The notes beneath the pieces are model-generated. The model was given only the letters and a program-made list of their open reading frames with translations. It did no database searches and was not told the DNA's origin. Made by a program: the position numbers and the translations under genes. This document shows, piece by piece, positions 34,593 to 44,888 of a DNA stretch of 64,000 bases (its first letter is position 1; every line of letters starts with the position of its first letter). The stretch comes from Akebia trifoliata (Eukaryota > Streptophyta > Magnoliopsida > Ranunculales > Lardizabalaceae), in assembly GCA_017979445.1 (NCBI GenBank), contig CM030704.1:16351658-16415657 (forward strand). The letters are read 5' to 3'.

Positions 34593-35594
34593 AGGACTAT
34601 TACTTCGCATGGAACCAGATAAATGCTATTAAGCTATCAGAGAGTTGTTTTAAGGTAGAAAACAAACATATATTAGGAGATGTGATTATACTTGTTGTAG
34701 AGTCTGCAAATTTGTTGTTAATTTTTTTTTTTTGTCACCCCCTTTTTTTTTCTTCCAAATCTAGCCACAATGAAAAGGAAAGAAAAATGTTACATTGGAT
34801 GCTTTGTTTCTCTTACATTGAATTTGAAAGGGATTTCTCACCAAGACAAGATGAATCAAATGGACATACTAGGATGAGAGATAGATGGACTTAAAAAGTA
34901 GATATTGGTAATTGTTTATCATAGGGCTTAGGTATTTTTTGGTTGCCCAATATAATTAAGAATTCATTTGGAGACTAGTTTTATTTATTTATTAGGGTTA
35001 CAAACTTTCATAGATTAATTATGAGTCTTTCTGGCTCTAGAAATGATGTTGTTCTCACTAAATATATTGTCTATATGTGCAAATCAACCAACTCTAAATT
35101 TCAACTTGGCTAGGCAAATACCTTTGTTGAAGTTGTGTACATTCAATATTCTGGGATTATACAACTTTGTGAACTTGAACTAGAACTTCAGTGTTTTTGA
35201 GATTATTTTTATTTTTGGTTATAGTCAGGTACAAATTAGAAATAGATAAATAATTTTATATGAGTAGAACTGGACCATTTGCTATATTTTTCATTAGATC
35301 CACGATTCTTGTTCCTTTATTCTTCATCAGAGTCTTTGCTTTCTCATACGCCTACATAATTGATTCGTAATTGACAATACTAATTTTGGAAAACTTATCT
35401 TTCAGTTTGCAGACAACAATGTTACAAAACAGCATTTTCAACTATTTGATTGACATTTGGGAATTTAATTTGGGGGCCGTTCCAAGAACTTGTGACCTTT
35501 ATTTCTTTGTGGATTTTAAGTTTCAGTCGCAACTTTATCAGTAGGTATTATTTTCTTTAATTTGTTAACAATTCTCTTTTGTTTCTTTATAATT
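34593..35594. other. Unassigned AT-rich sequence
   Basis: No recognisable domain on either strand. The 117-codon frame at 34541-34894 crosses the primer binding site and a poly-T run and is not a credible gene. Confidence 0.35.
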
Positions 35595-35776
35595 CTATAG
35601 ACTTATATAAATACTTCATATGATTTTACTTGTAAAACCCATAATGAACTCATTTTGTCCCTTATATACTTTGAATTTCCCTTATATACTTTGAATTTCC
35701 TTATATAATTCAAAGCATATAAAGGACAAAATAAGTTTATTATGGGTTTGATACAATTTGGATGATGAAATCTATA
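35595..35776. repeat. Foldback (hairpin) element with ~47 bp arms
   Basis: The left arm (about 35632-35679) starts GTAAAACCCATAATGAAC, and the right arm (about 35707-35753) is its reverse complement with about one mismatch in ten. Weaker pairing continues outward to CTATAG at both ends (35595-35600 and 35772-35777). Inside the left arm the 21 bp word CCCTTATATACTTTGAATTT is duplicated in tandem. The shape is that of a MITE or foldback insertion; no target duplication could be fixed. Confidence 0.7.
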
Positions 35777-35979
35777 GTTATATGGCATTCACACAAGTGA
35801 AATGGTGTGACTATACTTATTTATAGCTAAATAAATGAATCATTTTGGTTGAATGAGCTTTGTAGAATATGGTTGGTAGTAGTTAAATAATAGTAAAAGC
35901 TTTCTGAGAAAAATATATGTTAATGTTAATGGTAGTAGTTAAAAATATGTTGTTTTCCTTTTACATATTAGTTGTATGA

Positions 35980-37246
35980 TTGATGGAGAGGGTCGAGGTT
36001 CCAAACAAAGAGAGGATGTCGAAACCTAGGTTATTAGTGGCATACATTACTAGTGTAGTATCATTCATTGAGTACTTGAAAAAGAATAGACAAAGTTTTG
36101 GTAATGATGATCACTATTTTTTTCTTTGTGTCAAATGTCATAATACCTTATTAGGGAGAAAACAAATAGAGACAATTGTGGAATACTTAGTCTATGATCG
36201 TATAGATAGTTCTTATATGAGATGGACATTCCATGGAAAACATTGGAGGGGTGGAAATCAAGTAATAGTCGGGGCTAATATGTCTATTCGTCAGTGTGAC
36301 AAAGATATGATCCTATGAATGATGGATATGTTGAATGATGGGCTTGACCATTTTTCTAAAGAAGAAGATGAAGCTACTTGCATGGACGAGTGTCCTGAAA
36401 GAATCGATGTCCAAGTTCATGATAATTCAACAAATGATAGAGGAAGCGATACAACCCTTATATCACTCGTATCGAAAAAAAATACAAAATTGTCAATTAC
36501 ATTTGAGTTGCTGAGTATGAAAACTAGACATCAATGGTCTCATAAGAGTTTTGATGAATTGTTGTAAATGATTAAAAAGATACTGCCACATGGTAACACT
36601 TTACCAAAGAGCATGACTCCGTGAAGAAAATGATCAAGACTTAACAGATGAAGTGCGAGATTATTCATGCATGTCCCAATGATAGAATATTGTATTAGAG
36701 GGAGAATGGAGATACAAATAGTTGCCCAAATGTGACGAGAGTATATGGAAATTGATTAATGAAAATAAGTCAAGAAAAAAATATTTATTGGTAAAAATAT
36801 TGAGGTATTTTCTACTAATGCAAAGGTTAAAATGAATGTATTATGTGCCATGGATTACGGAGAATGTGAAATGACATTCTAAAAGAGGTTAAGAACGAAA
36901 AGAATTTGTTTGTCATCCAATAGATTCATTCTGTTGGAGAGAAGATGATAGTAAGTGGGAAGATTTTGTTGTTAAGCCACGTAATGTTCAGTTGGGGCTT
37001 CCATTTAATTCATTTGGGATGAAGAACAACTCATACAATTGTTGATTTGTTATGGTTGTTTTGCATAATCTGCCACCATTTTTATGCATGCGAAAGGAAT
37101 TTAAGATGTTGACACTTTTGATTCCTAGGAGAAATGGTATGGGCCATGACATTGATGTGTACTTACAGCCATTGATTGCTGAGCTAAATGGTTGTGGTCT
37201 ACGGGAATTAAAACATATGATACTACCACTACATAAATGTTTATAA
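35980..37246 (+). pseudogene. CACTA (En/Spm) transposase TNP2-type, broken
   Basis: The first open part (35980-36318) has the transposase-associated domain: FIEYLKKN, CVKCHNTLLG, VEYLVYDRIDSSYMRWTFHG (usual HLxxxGFxxxYxxWxxHGE). Next come MLNDGLDHFSKEEDE and LSITFELLSMKTRHQWSHKSFDELL (36319-36567), then, in broken frames, HVPMIEYCI, KWEDFVVKPRNVQLGLPFNSFG and NLPPFLCMRKEFKML, with RNGMGHDIDVYLQPLIAEL (37120-37190). The block usually written GLxxDGFNPF reads GLPFNSFG, so a conserved aspartate is lost. Several stops are present. It is cut at its 3' side by LTR copy B at 37259. TNP2 moves CACTA elements by binding their ends. Confidence 0.88.
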
Positions 37247-37258
37247 TGAGAGCAATTT

Positions 37259-39235
37259 TGTAGTGCCCTCAAATTCTACCATGAATTCACATGATTCTAT
37301 GTTAAATCCAAGGCACTAAAACAGACACCCAACGAAGATAACGAACATAAATAAGCTATAAGATGATAAATATAATATCGCAACAAAAAAATCTAATAAA
37401 TTTAAAGAATAAGTGTAACCATATTATCAAAATGGCTAAAATGTAAACTAGAACTCAAAATCTTCTAAGAAACAAGAGTTTGGCAAAATCTCACTCTAAC
37501 ATCAAATCCTATTCTCAATAATTAAAACATTAAAGTTTTAACATCTAAATTGATATAGAACTAGTAAAAATAATTCAAGTTCTCATCTAGAAGCAGACTT
37601 GGGTCACCTATTTGACCAACGAGATGATACTCTTCTTGAGCATTTTCTAACTACTCCTTGATTGAGAGATGATCTGCACGTGAAATAATAGGGTGAGTAA
37701 CGAGGGAGTTACCCATCATGAAAATACTATCCCAAACTAATAGGCTCCTAACATGGGGGGAAAAATTCTTATACGTTTGAAAACAAGTGCAAGTTCTTCA
37801 AATATAGATAATAATAAAAAATATAAACATGTTGAAAATAATTGGAATAAATATAAAAAATACTTCCCAACTTAAACAAACAAGCATGTTAAAAAATTTT
37901 AGATACAAGTAGTGGTAATATGTTTGTTAAAAGTGTTGAGAACCATGACTAAATACTTTTCAGTTAGGATTTGAATTATTTTGGACTTCATCGATGTGGA
38001 ATCTCATCGTTAGTTTCTGATTTTATGGCTGGTTATTGCACTTACCACACTAAGGTGACCATTTACCCAACTTAGGTTGTTCATTGACTGTGACCATAAG
38101 GTATAGTTCCTTTCACAAAATATCAATACGTTCAACTACTTTAGACTGTTAATGATCATTGACTAGTCATCTTTATCTAAACCTACCAGGAAAACATATG
38201 GTTCTCTATATGTCTCTATACTTTCCACATGGTACTGTTACATCACATAGTTCACCAATAAAAATATAGGGAAAAATCCTAAATTTCAATTGTGATGGTA
38301 CTCCCTTATGCATCCCATACTACATAGGAGTGTAACATCGCAAATGTCTATCCTAGGATAGTATGTCACTTTGAATGTGATATGACAAACTATTCCTTAA
38401 AGCTAAACAAGTTCTTTAATGGATCCCAAAATATCTATGTATAAATATTTTTCATTTTGAAAATAAAATAAAATAAAGCATACAAGTGTGTGGAATGGAC
38501 ATCCGTGTTCTTACCATACAACAACACAACCTATAAAAATAAATAGTTCACATCACCTCATGATAATAAAAACAGAAATAAACATGCACATTACCTTGCG
38601 ATAATTGTAAATAAAGATCAACTACCAGATATCCTCTCGCCAATACACATAAACATAGAGAATTCATACTCTTTTTCATAGGGCATCACATCTACAGTGC
38701 GATCCCTCAAACTATCAATAAAACAAAAACTTAAATTTTCGAGTTTTCAAAAAAAAAAAAAAATCTTAAAAGGCTTTGAACAAGATAAAATAAAAAATTT
38801 TAAAAAATTTAAACATCAAAAATCATCTTTTAGCGTTATCACGAACAAAGTGACCAAAATTGATTGAAATCCGAACACATTTTTTTTTTTCTGTTAGTGG
38901 AATCAATGGAATCTATTGGTGGTGCCAACAAGTCTGTCGCTGGAATGTTGGTGGTACCTATAGCAACTACGTTTAGCTTGACAATTTTTTCCTTTGAATT
39001 TGATTTTTCTTCAACCAAACCTCCAAAAATCACTTTAAATCATTGAATCATCCCTAAAATCATCTAATAACATATTCAAAACATAACTTTTGTAAAAATA
39101 TATTTTTTTCCTAGTTTTTAACAAACCTAATAAATTTTTGGATTGAAAACTACAATGCACGAAAATTAAACTATTAGAGAGGTTTAAAAATTTCTTACTT
39201 TAGATTTGAGTTAAGCAATCCCTGAGAAATGTAGA
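37259..39235 (-). mobile_element. Old Tekay/Del-type LTR (copy B), interrupted by copy C
   Basis: From TGTAGTGCCCTC at 37259 the sequence follows copies A and C in order, much more diverged: the 'gatttctgat..tggtta..cttaccacact' block at 38013-38056, 'gttaatgatcattgactagtcatcttt' at 38149-38176, 'ccagatatcctctcgccaatacac' at 38625-38648 and 'gtggaatcaatggaatctattggtggtgcc' at 38897-38928. It ends at the insertion point of copy C (39236) and probably continues for about 200 bp from 42588 ('gaagctatcaacgagatagac'). It broke the CACTA transposase. Confidence 0.75.
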
Positions 39236-42200
39236 TGTGGCGCCCCGCCAAACGCTAACACAAATCTCAAGGCCATCTCGAGGCACTAGGTGGCGCATCG
39301 AAATTTTGGCATGGTTTCCTCTGTTTATGTTAACATTCAACGGAACACAAAACCTGATAATCCAAGTTATAATAAAACCTGTATATAAAGATGTAGATAC
39401 AAGAAATAACAGCGAAAGACTAATTACATCTAACATGTAAATAGATCAGAGTGCGGAAGATTTAACAACATACAGGCTTACCAAAATATTCTCACTCTAA
39501 CATAGGCCTAAACTCTCAATCCAAAAACTACATACATCTTGGATGAAACTGACAACACTAAGGGATGTAGTCCTAGTGCTTACCAGGCAAGAAACTCTGA
39601 TCGTTGATCTGACCGACCAGATACTCCTCACTTATCGACTCTACGCCTACCTTAGTAATTGCAAGTGCTGAAACTAAAAAAAAAATAGGAAGGAAAGGGT
39701 GAGTAACAATGGTTACCCAGTTAGTCCACAAACAATTCCTACTAATAACCTCACCTAACGTGATCGAATAATCATACTGCATCGTTTCAAAACATGCAAG
39801 TTTTACAATTGAAACTACGATTAATTGGTACATACGGCCAGGGATAAGCAACTAAACCGCTTAAAAATTACACATAACATCAATCATTCATACTCTTTAT
39901 ACATTTGTCCTTTTATGCAAATACAGTTGACAACATTGAAATAATAGACATGCTTTGCAATTTATAATTCAAAATATGACAACAGATACATATTACAAGT
40001 GGTGGAGTAATGGAATTTGAGCGTTGGGATTCACGACTGGATCGGTCCCAGTCGAGACATGATGTTACTACGTAAATCTGTCTTTTAGTTCCTGATTTTG
40101 TGACTGGTCGTGTCTACCACGCTTGCGAGACCATTTGTCAAGCTTAGGCTGGCCGTTTGACGTGACCGTAAGCAATGGGTCTCTTTTCGATGTGTCAGAA
40201 CGTTCGATTACTACTAGAGTATTAGTGATTACTGACCAATCATCTTCGCCTATGCCTATCAGGCGTGCATGTGATTTCCAAAATAGCACTCCACTCGTAT
40301 ACGACCACCTTTACAATACACGTTCACTGGTAAAGATAAGAAAGGAATGGACCTGGATTCCAGTTGTGACTCCACTCTCATATGCGTCCCATACCACGTA
40401 TGAGCTTGGTGGTCCCTACCGTACATCCCAGGATAGTGCACCCCTCCGGATGATGTGACACACTATCCCTTCAGGTATTCACAGACCCTTTAACAACTCA
40501 CAAAATAGCTATATATATATAATGTTTTTCATTTAAAACAAAAGAGAAATTAATAGAATAGGATTGAGAATGGATATCCAGTTCCTACCATGCAACGGTG
40601 GCCACCCGGCCTAAAAATAAAAATAGTACTCAGCGCATGCGCTAACATAATCTTAAATAAACATGCAACCCTTTCATTAATAACCTGGATATTCTTTCAC
40701 CAACCTATACCCAACATACAATGTAAAAGGCAGACATCACCCCTCGGGTGTGATTCTAACATTTTACCGTTTCATCCCTTTCCCCATTTTTTCGATACTT
40801 TCACTTTTCGTCTTTTCGAATCAAATCATTCATTTTCAATCTTTCAAAGTCATTTTTGAGTTTTCAATTGAAAATCATCAAGGTTTCTTCAAAACGAGGT
40901 CCCATGATGCACGGTACCTAAGCTAGCCAAAATGGTAAAAGCTGGTGAAAATTTGACAAAGTGTTGAAAATTCAATTTTTTAAAGTTCTCGAAATTGAAA
41001 ACGAGTTTTTGAAATGAAATCCTCAAGCATGAGATTTGACACCATAGAGTTTTTATAATCTAATTCAAAGAAATGCGAAAGTTGTTACATTTTAAAAATT
41101 TGTCGAAAACGTCGAAAATTACGTTATGTTCTTGAAACCAAAATTTGGATTTTCATCCTTTGAGATTTGGATCTTGAAATCATTCCCATTGTTCCGAAAT
41201 GGGGGATAAAATCTTTATTTCATTAAAGAACTTAAAGTAAATGTCCATTTACTTACATGATTTGAATGAAATAAAGGGTGGAAAATCAAGTATAGGCCAT
41301 GGGGAAGTCAAGCCAAGAGTTAGAGTCTGTTTCTGACTCGGAAAAAGGCTGTTGGCGACAGAACCTTGTTCTATCGGTGGAACCGACAGTTCCTGCCGAC
41401 AGAAGAAAATTATCGGTGGCAGAAGGTTGATTCTGTCGGTGGAACCGACGGCATCTGCCGATAGAACTGAACTTTCTCGTGATTTTTGGGTTTTTCGATC
41501 CCTTCTTTGGATCTTTGTTCCGTTTTTCAAATCCCTCAACCCACCCACGAATTCAACATTAAAAACATAGATAAAACACATCAAATCCTTATTTCTAGCA
41601 TGAATTTCAATTCAAACAAAGATTTCTACGATTTAAAACAAACAATAAGTTTTGTTTCAAAACCTAAATGCACATTTTCATAAATCTAAAGTTACCAATA
41701 GGAATTGCAAGTCTCCTACTTTTTTGTGATTGTCAATGGTGATGAATCAACACTAAGGATCAATGTTGGGCGGCTCGAAGTTTCGAAAGTGGTTGAACTC
41801 AGGTGCCAACGGTGTAGTTGGTCGTGAAACCCTTTTTGAAGGTGTTCTTCCCTTTTTTATTGACCAACAATGACTCTCCTACGATTTGGATGAGGTTTCA
41901 AGTGATTATAAACAAACCCACTTGTTAATTTTTTATGGAGGATGGGGGAAACGGACGAGAATGGACAACCAAAGATGGTGAAGTTGTAGCTTTCGTCGTG
42001 GTTGATAACTTTGCCTTCTTCATCGAAGTTTAACGTGGCCTCAATCGTGCTAGAACTTGATGGGAATGGGTTGAAACCCTTGGGTTGGGGAATGGGCTAG
42101 TTTTGGGATTTCTTAGAAAAGAAGAGAAATGAATGAAATAAAAGAAAATCAGATTTTCTTTTATAACAAGATGAGGGCATACTTGTAATTTTCCCATCAT

Positions 42201-42582
42201 TTCTAGTTTCGATTGTAACTTAATTATTCGGACTCGAAAATTGACAAGTGAGTATACTATTTTGAATAATTTTTCGTTGCGGACCTAACAATGTCATCAA
42301 ATCTTTTCGATTCTCGTTCTAACAAAATTCTAATATTTTGGATCCCACTTAACACGAAATTTGAGGATTTTATAACTTTTTCATCCGAACTCGAATTTGA
42401 ATTTACTTACAGGTTAATGTATATATTCTGATCCTTTTGAATCTAATGGTAAAATTGATTTTTTTTAAAATTAATCATAACAATATTTGAGTATTTTACT
42501 CTAAGTCTCTCCTTCGATATTTTCCTTCAAATATCACCATTAAATTTTCTCGAGATATGAGTCGAAAATCCGGGGTATTACA
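39236..42582 (-). mobile_element. Solo LTR of a Tekay/Del-type element (copy C), 3.35 kb, nested in copy B
   Basis: Termini are TGTGGCGCCCC at 39236 and GGTATTACA at 42582 (TG..CA), with the 5 bp duplication GTAGA at 39231-39235 and 42583-42587. It matches copy A over its whole length. Hairpin words GTCGGTGGAACCGAC and GGAACCGACGG lie at about 41370-41465. On the minus strand it starts TGTAATACCCCGG, the usual start for this group. It is the youngest of the four copies, being nested in copy B and flanked by an intact duplication. Confidence 0.9.
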
Positions 42583-42587
42583 GTAGA

Positions 42588-42780
42588 AATCTAATTTTGT
42601 TGGAATCTTATCCTCTCCAGAGCGAATAAAAATCCTTTCTCTATGTACTTCCTTGAAGCTATCAACGAGATAGACATCTTCTTCTCCTACAACGAATCCT
42701 GCTAGAGTTTTTAGATTTACGAAAACTCTATCAAAAAAATTATCTTAAGAAACAAGAACATATACTACTAACTCAGTCGA
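42588..42780 (-). repeat. Probable remainder of LTR copy B
   Basis: The word 'gaagctatcaacgagatagacatcttcttctcctacaacg' is similar to 'gtagctatcgtcgtaggcgacaactttgtcttctttgtc' at 3484-3524 in copy A and lies at about the expected distance. The similarity is weak and the far end is not found. Confidence 0.35.
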
Positions 42781-42967
42781 AAGAAAAAGTTGTGGTATGT
42801 TATGAATGTGGCAAATCGGGACATAAAGGAGAGCAATGCTCAGGTCGATGTCAACCAATTAAGGATGTGTGGTTCAGAAAGATGCTAGACAAACCAATTT
42901 ACGGAACAATAAGGTTACCAAATTTTAATAAATTCGTGTCACCTCGAATAGATAAGACTAGTGATTA
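42781..42967 (+). pseudogene. Zinc-knuckle (CCHC) coding remnant of a retroelement, lineage unknown
   Basis: A frame reads KEKVVVCYECGKSGHKGEQC, a complete CX2CX4HX4C knuckle of the nucleic-acid-binding kind found at the end of retroelement Gag proteins. It goes on for some 45 residues (VWFRKMLDKPIYGTIRLPNF) to a TAA. Gag sequences of the following Tekay-like element lie downstream with a second knuckle, so this one is either a duplicated gag end or from another element. I cannot assign it. Confidence 0.55.
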
Positions 42968-43149
42968 AAAGTGAGAAATGGTACAAGACTTATCACAATT
43001 GCAAGGTGCACCACTAAATCCAAGAAATGAGAAAACACTAGACTTCTTCGCAAAAGGCTTATACTATTTCACCTCAAGGACCACTACCACAAGTCGTGTC
43101 TTTGAAGAATAAGAGAATTCCCTAGCCCAAAGGACAGGTAAATCTAGGG

Positions 43150-44150
43150 ATGTGATTGTAGAATTTCCAATTATTACGTCCACCGAGATTTAGGGATTTT
43201 TTCGATCCGATTGAGGTCAATGAGTGGGTTTTGAAGACCTGAAAGATTTTGAGTGCCATGTAGTGCCCAAGAGATCAGTGGGTGAAGATATCTACATTCC
43301 AATTGGACGGGGATACCAATCATTAGTAATATTTTGATAAGAATGTATTGGGAGATAGATCGTTTGAGTGGATAGACTTCGAGAAGATGTTTGTTGATAG
43401 ATTTATACCCGAAATTGCTCGAGAAATCAAGCACTAGGAGTTTTTCAGATTAATGCAGGGTAATCTATCGATTACAGACTATGATATGATGTTCACTAGG
43501 TTGTCACGATATACATTCGAGCTTATCCTGACATATCTGCAGGAGGCCGTAGATTCTTTATAGGACTATAACCCTACCTCAGGGCCAGGAGGTCAATGAT
43601 TGAGACTGCCAATTATAGAGATATGATGAATCGAGCTTAGAGGATAGAGCGAGCAAAGATAGAATTACAGACCTCTAAGGGCAAATTAGTCGACCTTAGA
43701 TTTCTTTTCTTCCTTGATCAAATTCAACAAAGTGGTTGATGTATAAGAGTCCAATCTTCCCTTGATCAGTGTATCCACAATATAGAACTCCTCCACTACC
43801 AATATATAGAGTTCTCCTATCACTGAGTTATAGAGCAGTTGGAACTCCAATGACGCCAATAGGGCCAAAGAAACCAACAAGAAAGGTTCAGAGCTTACAG
43901 ACCTCGATCTACCAACTGCCCACAAAATCTACGAAGACAAGATCGTTGACATTTTACGCGTGCGGTCAGGTAGGACATGTCAAGAGAGAGTGCCCTCTAT
44001 CTTAAGCACGAGCAAGGGTGTGACCCAAGAGAAAGTACCTGTCTTCGACAAAGTTTGGAAGGTACGATTTTTAATTATAATATTAGAAAGTGGAGTTCTA
44101 TTTAACATTGGTTCCTCTAGAATATATAGTTCTGTTGAGATTTTGCACAC
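43150..44150 (+). pseudogene. Tekay/Del-like gag and start of protease (broken)
   Basis: Broken frames give LLRPPRFRDFFDPIEVNEW, then FDKNVLGDRSFEWIDFEKMF, EFFRLMQGNLSITDYDMMFT and RLSRY, matching the chromovirus gag pattern (FxGxxDPxEAExWL, FxxLxQGxMTVxEYxxxFxxLSRYAP). A zinc knuckle follows, YACGQVGHVKRECP (about 43950-43998), then a protease-like start LESGVLFNIGSSRIYSS (44085-44140), where the catalytic DTGASHS is degraded. Pol is absent: after 44150 only non-coding sequence leads to the polypurine tract at 44877. The element is thus internally deleted. Stops occur throughout. Confidence 0.75.
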
Positions 44151-44876
44151 TTGCTAGAGTTAGAAACTATTGACATGGGTCAAGTAATGAAATCATTTAC
44201 ACCACAGGGAGACTATGATTGATAAAAATTTATTGAAGTAGTATGGGATAAAGAATGTTGATGAAATAGGCACGGTAAGGTAGAGTAGAAAATGAAATAT
44301 TGCATTGAATATAAAGATAATGGTGTATTGGGAATGAAGATTTTATTGCAGTTTACGAATTTAGTGTTAATAGGTATTTGTATTGTAATAGGGATATATT
44401 AAGTGTGGATGTTGTGTATTATTTTATTAAGAAGTATTAAATTGTGTGCAAATAATAGTGGTGTGTTTGCTATAAATTTATGCAGTGAGAAGTAATATTT
44501 ATGGCAATTATGAGTAAAACATAATAAATTGTGTAATTGGTGAGAGAAATAAAGATAAAGAATAGAGAAGATGTGAAATGATTATTGTGGATAGATGTTG
44601 GCGGAGGAGTGATATAATGTAAATTGATTGTTGTCTAAGGGTTATACAAATAATAGATTAATTGGAGTATAAGTTTAAATTGGAGTGATTAATAAATGAA
44701 TGTGTTGGGTTGACGCAATATAGGTGACATAAGATTATGAGTTATAAATGAGATTGACTTGGGACTAAGAATAAATGATAATAAAAAAATAGGCATTTAT
44801 TATACATGTCGTGTTAGTGGAATGGCAACAAATCCTAATAAGGTATGATTTCAATTTCAAGGACTAAATTTTTATT
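44151..44876 (+). other. Non-coding spacer before the 3' LTR of the deleted Tekay-like element
   Basis: AT-rich, with no domain on either strand. It joins the protease start directly to the 3' end of the element, marking a deletion of nearly all pol. Confidence 0.5.
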
Positions 44877-44888
44877 AAGGGGGGAGAA
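44877..44888 (+). promoter_or_regulatory. Polypurine tract
   Basis: The tract AAGGGGGGAGAA stands immediately before the LTR start TGTAAAACCCC at 44889. This is the priming site for plus-strand DNA synthesis and shows that LTR copy D is a 3' LTR on the + strand. Confidence 0.85.

Noticed and set aside
34541..34894. 117-codon frame as a gene
   Set aside because: It crosses a primer binding site and a poly-T run and has no family resemblance.
716..42582. Copies A and C as the two LTRs of one 42 kb element
   Set aside because: Each has its own 5 bp duplication (GAAAT, GTAGA) and different host sequence, so they are independent solo LTRs.
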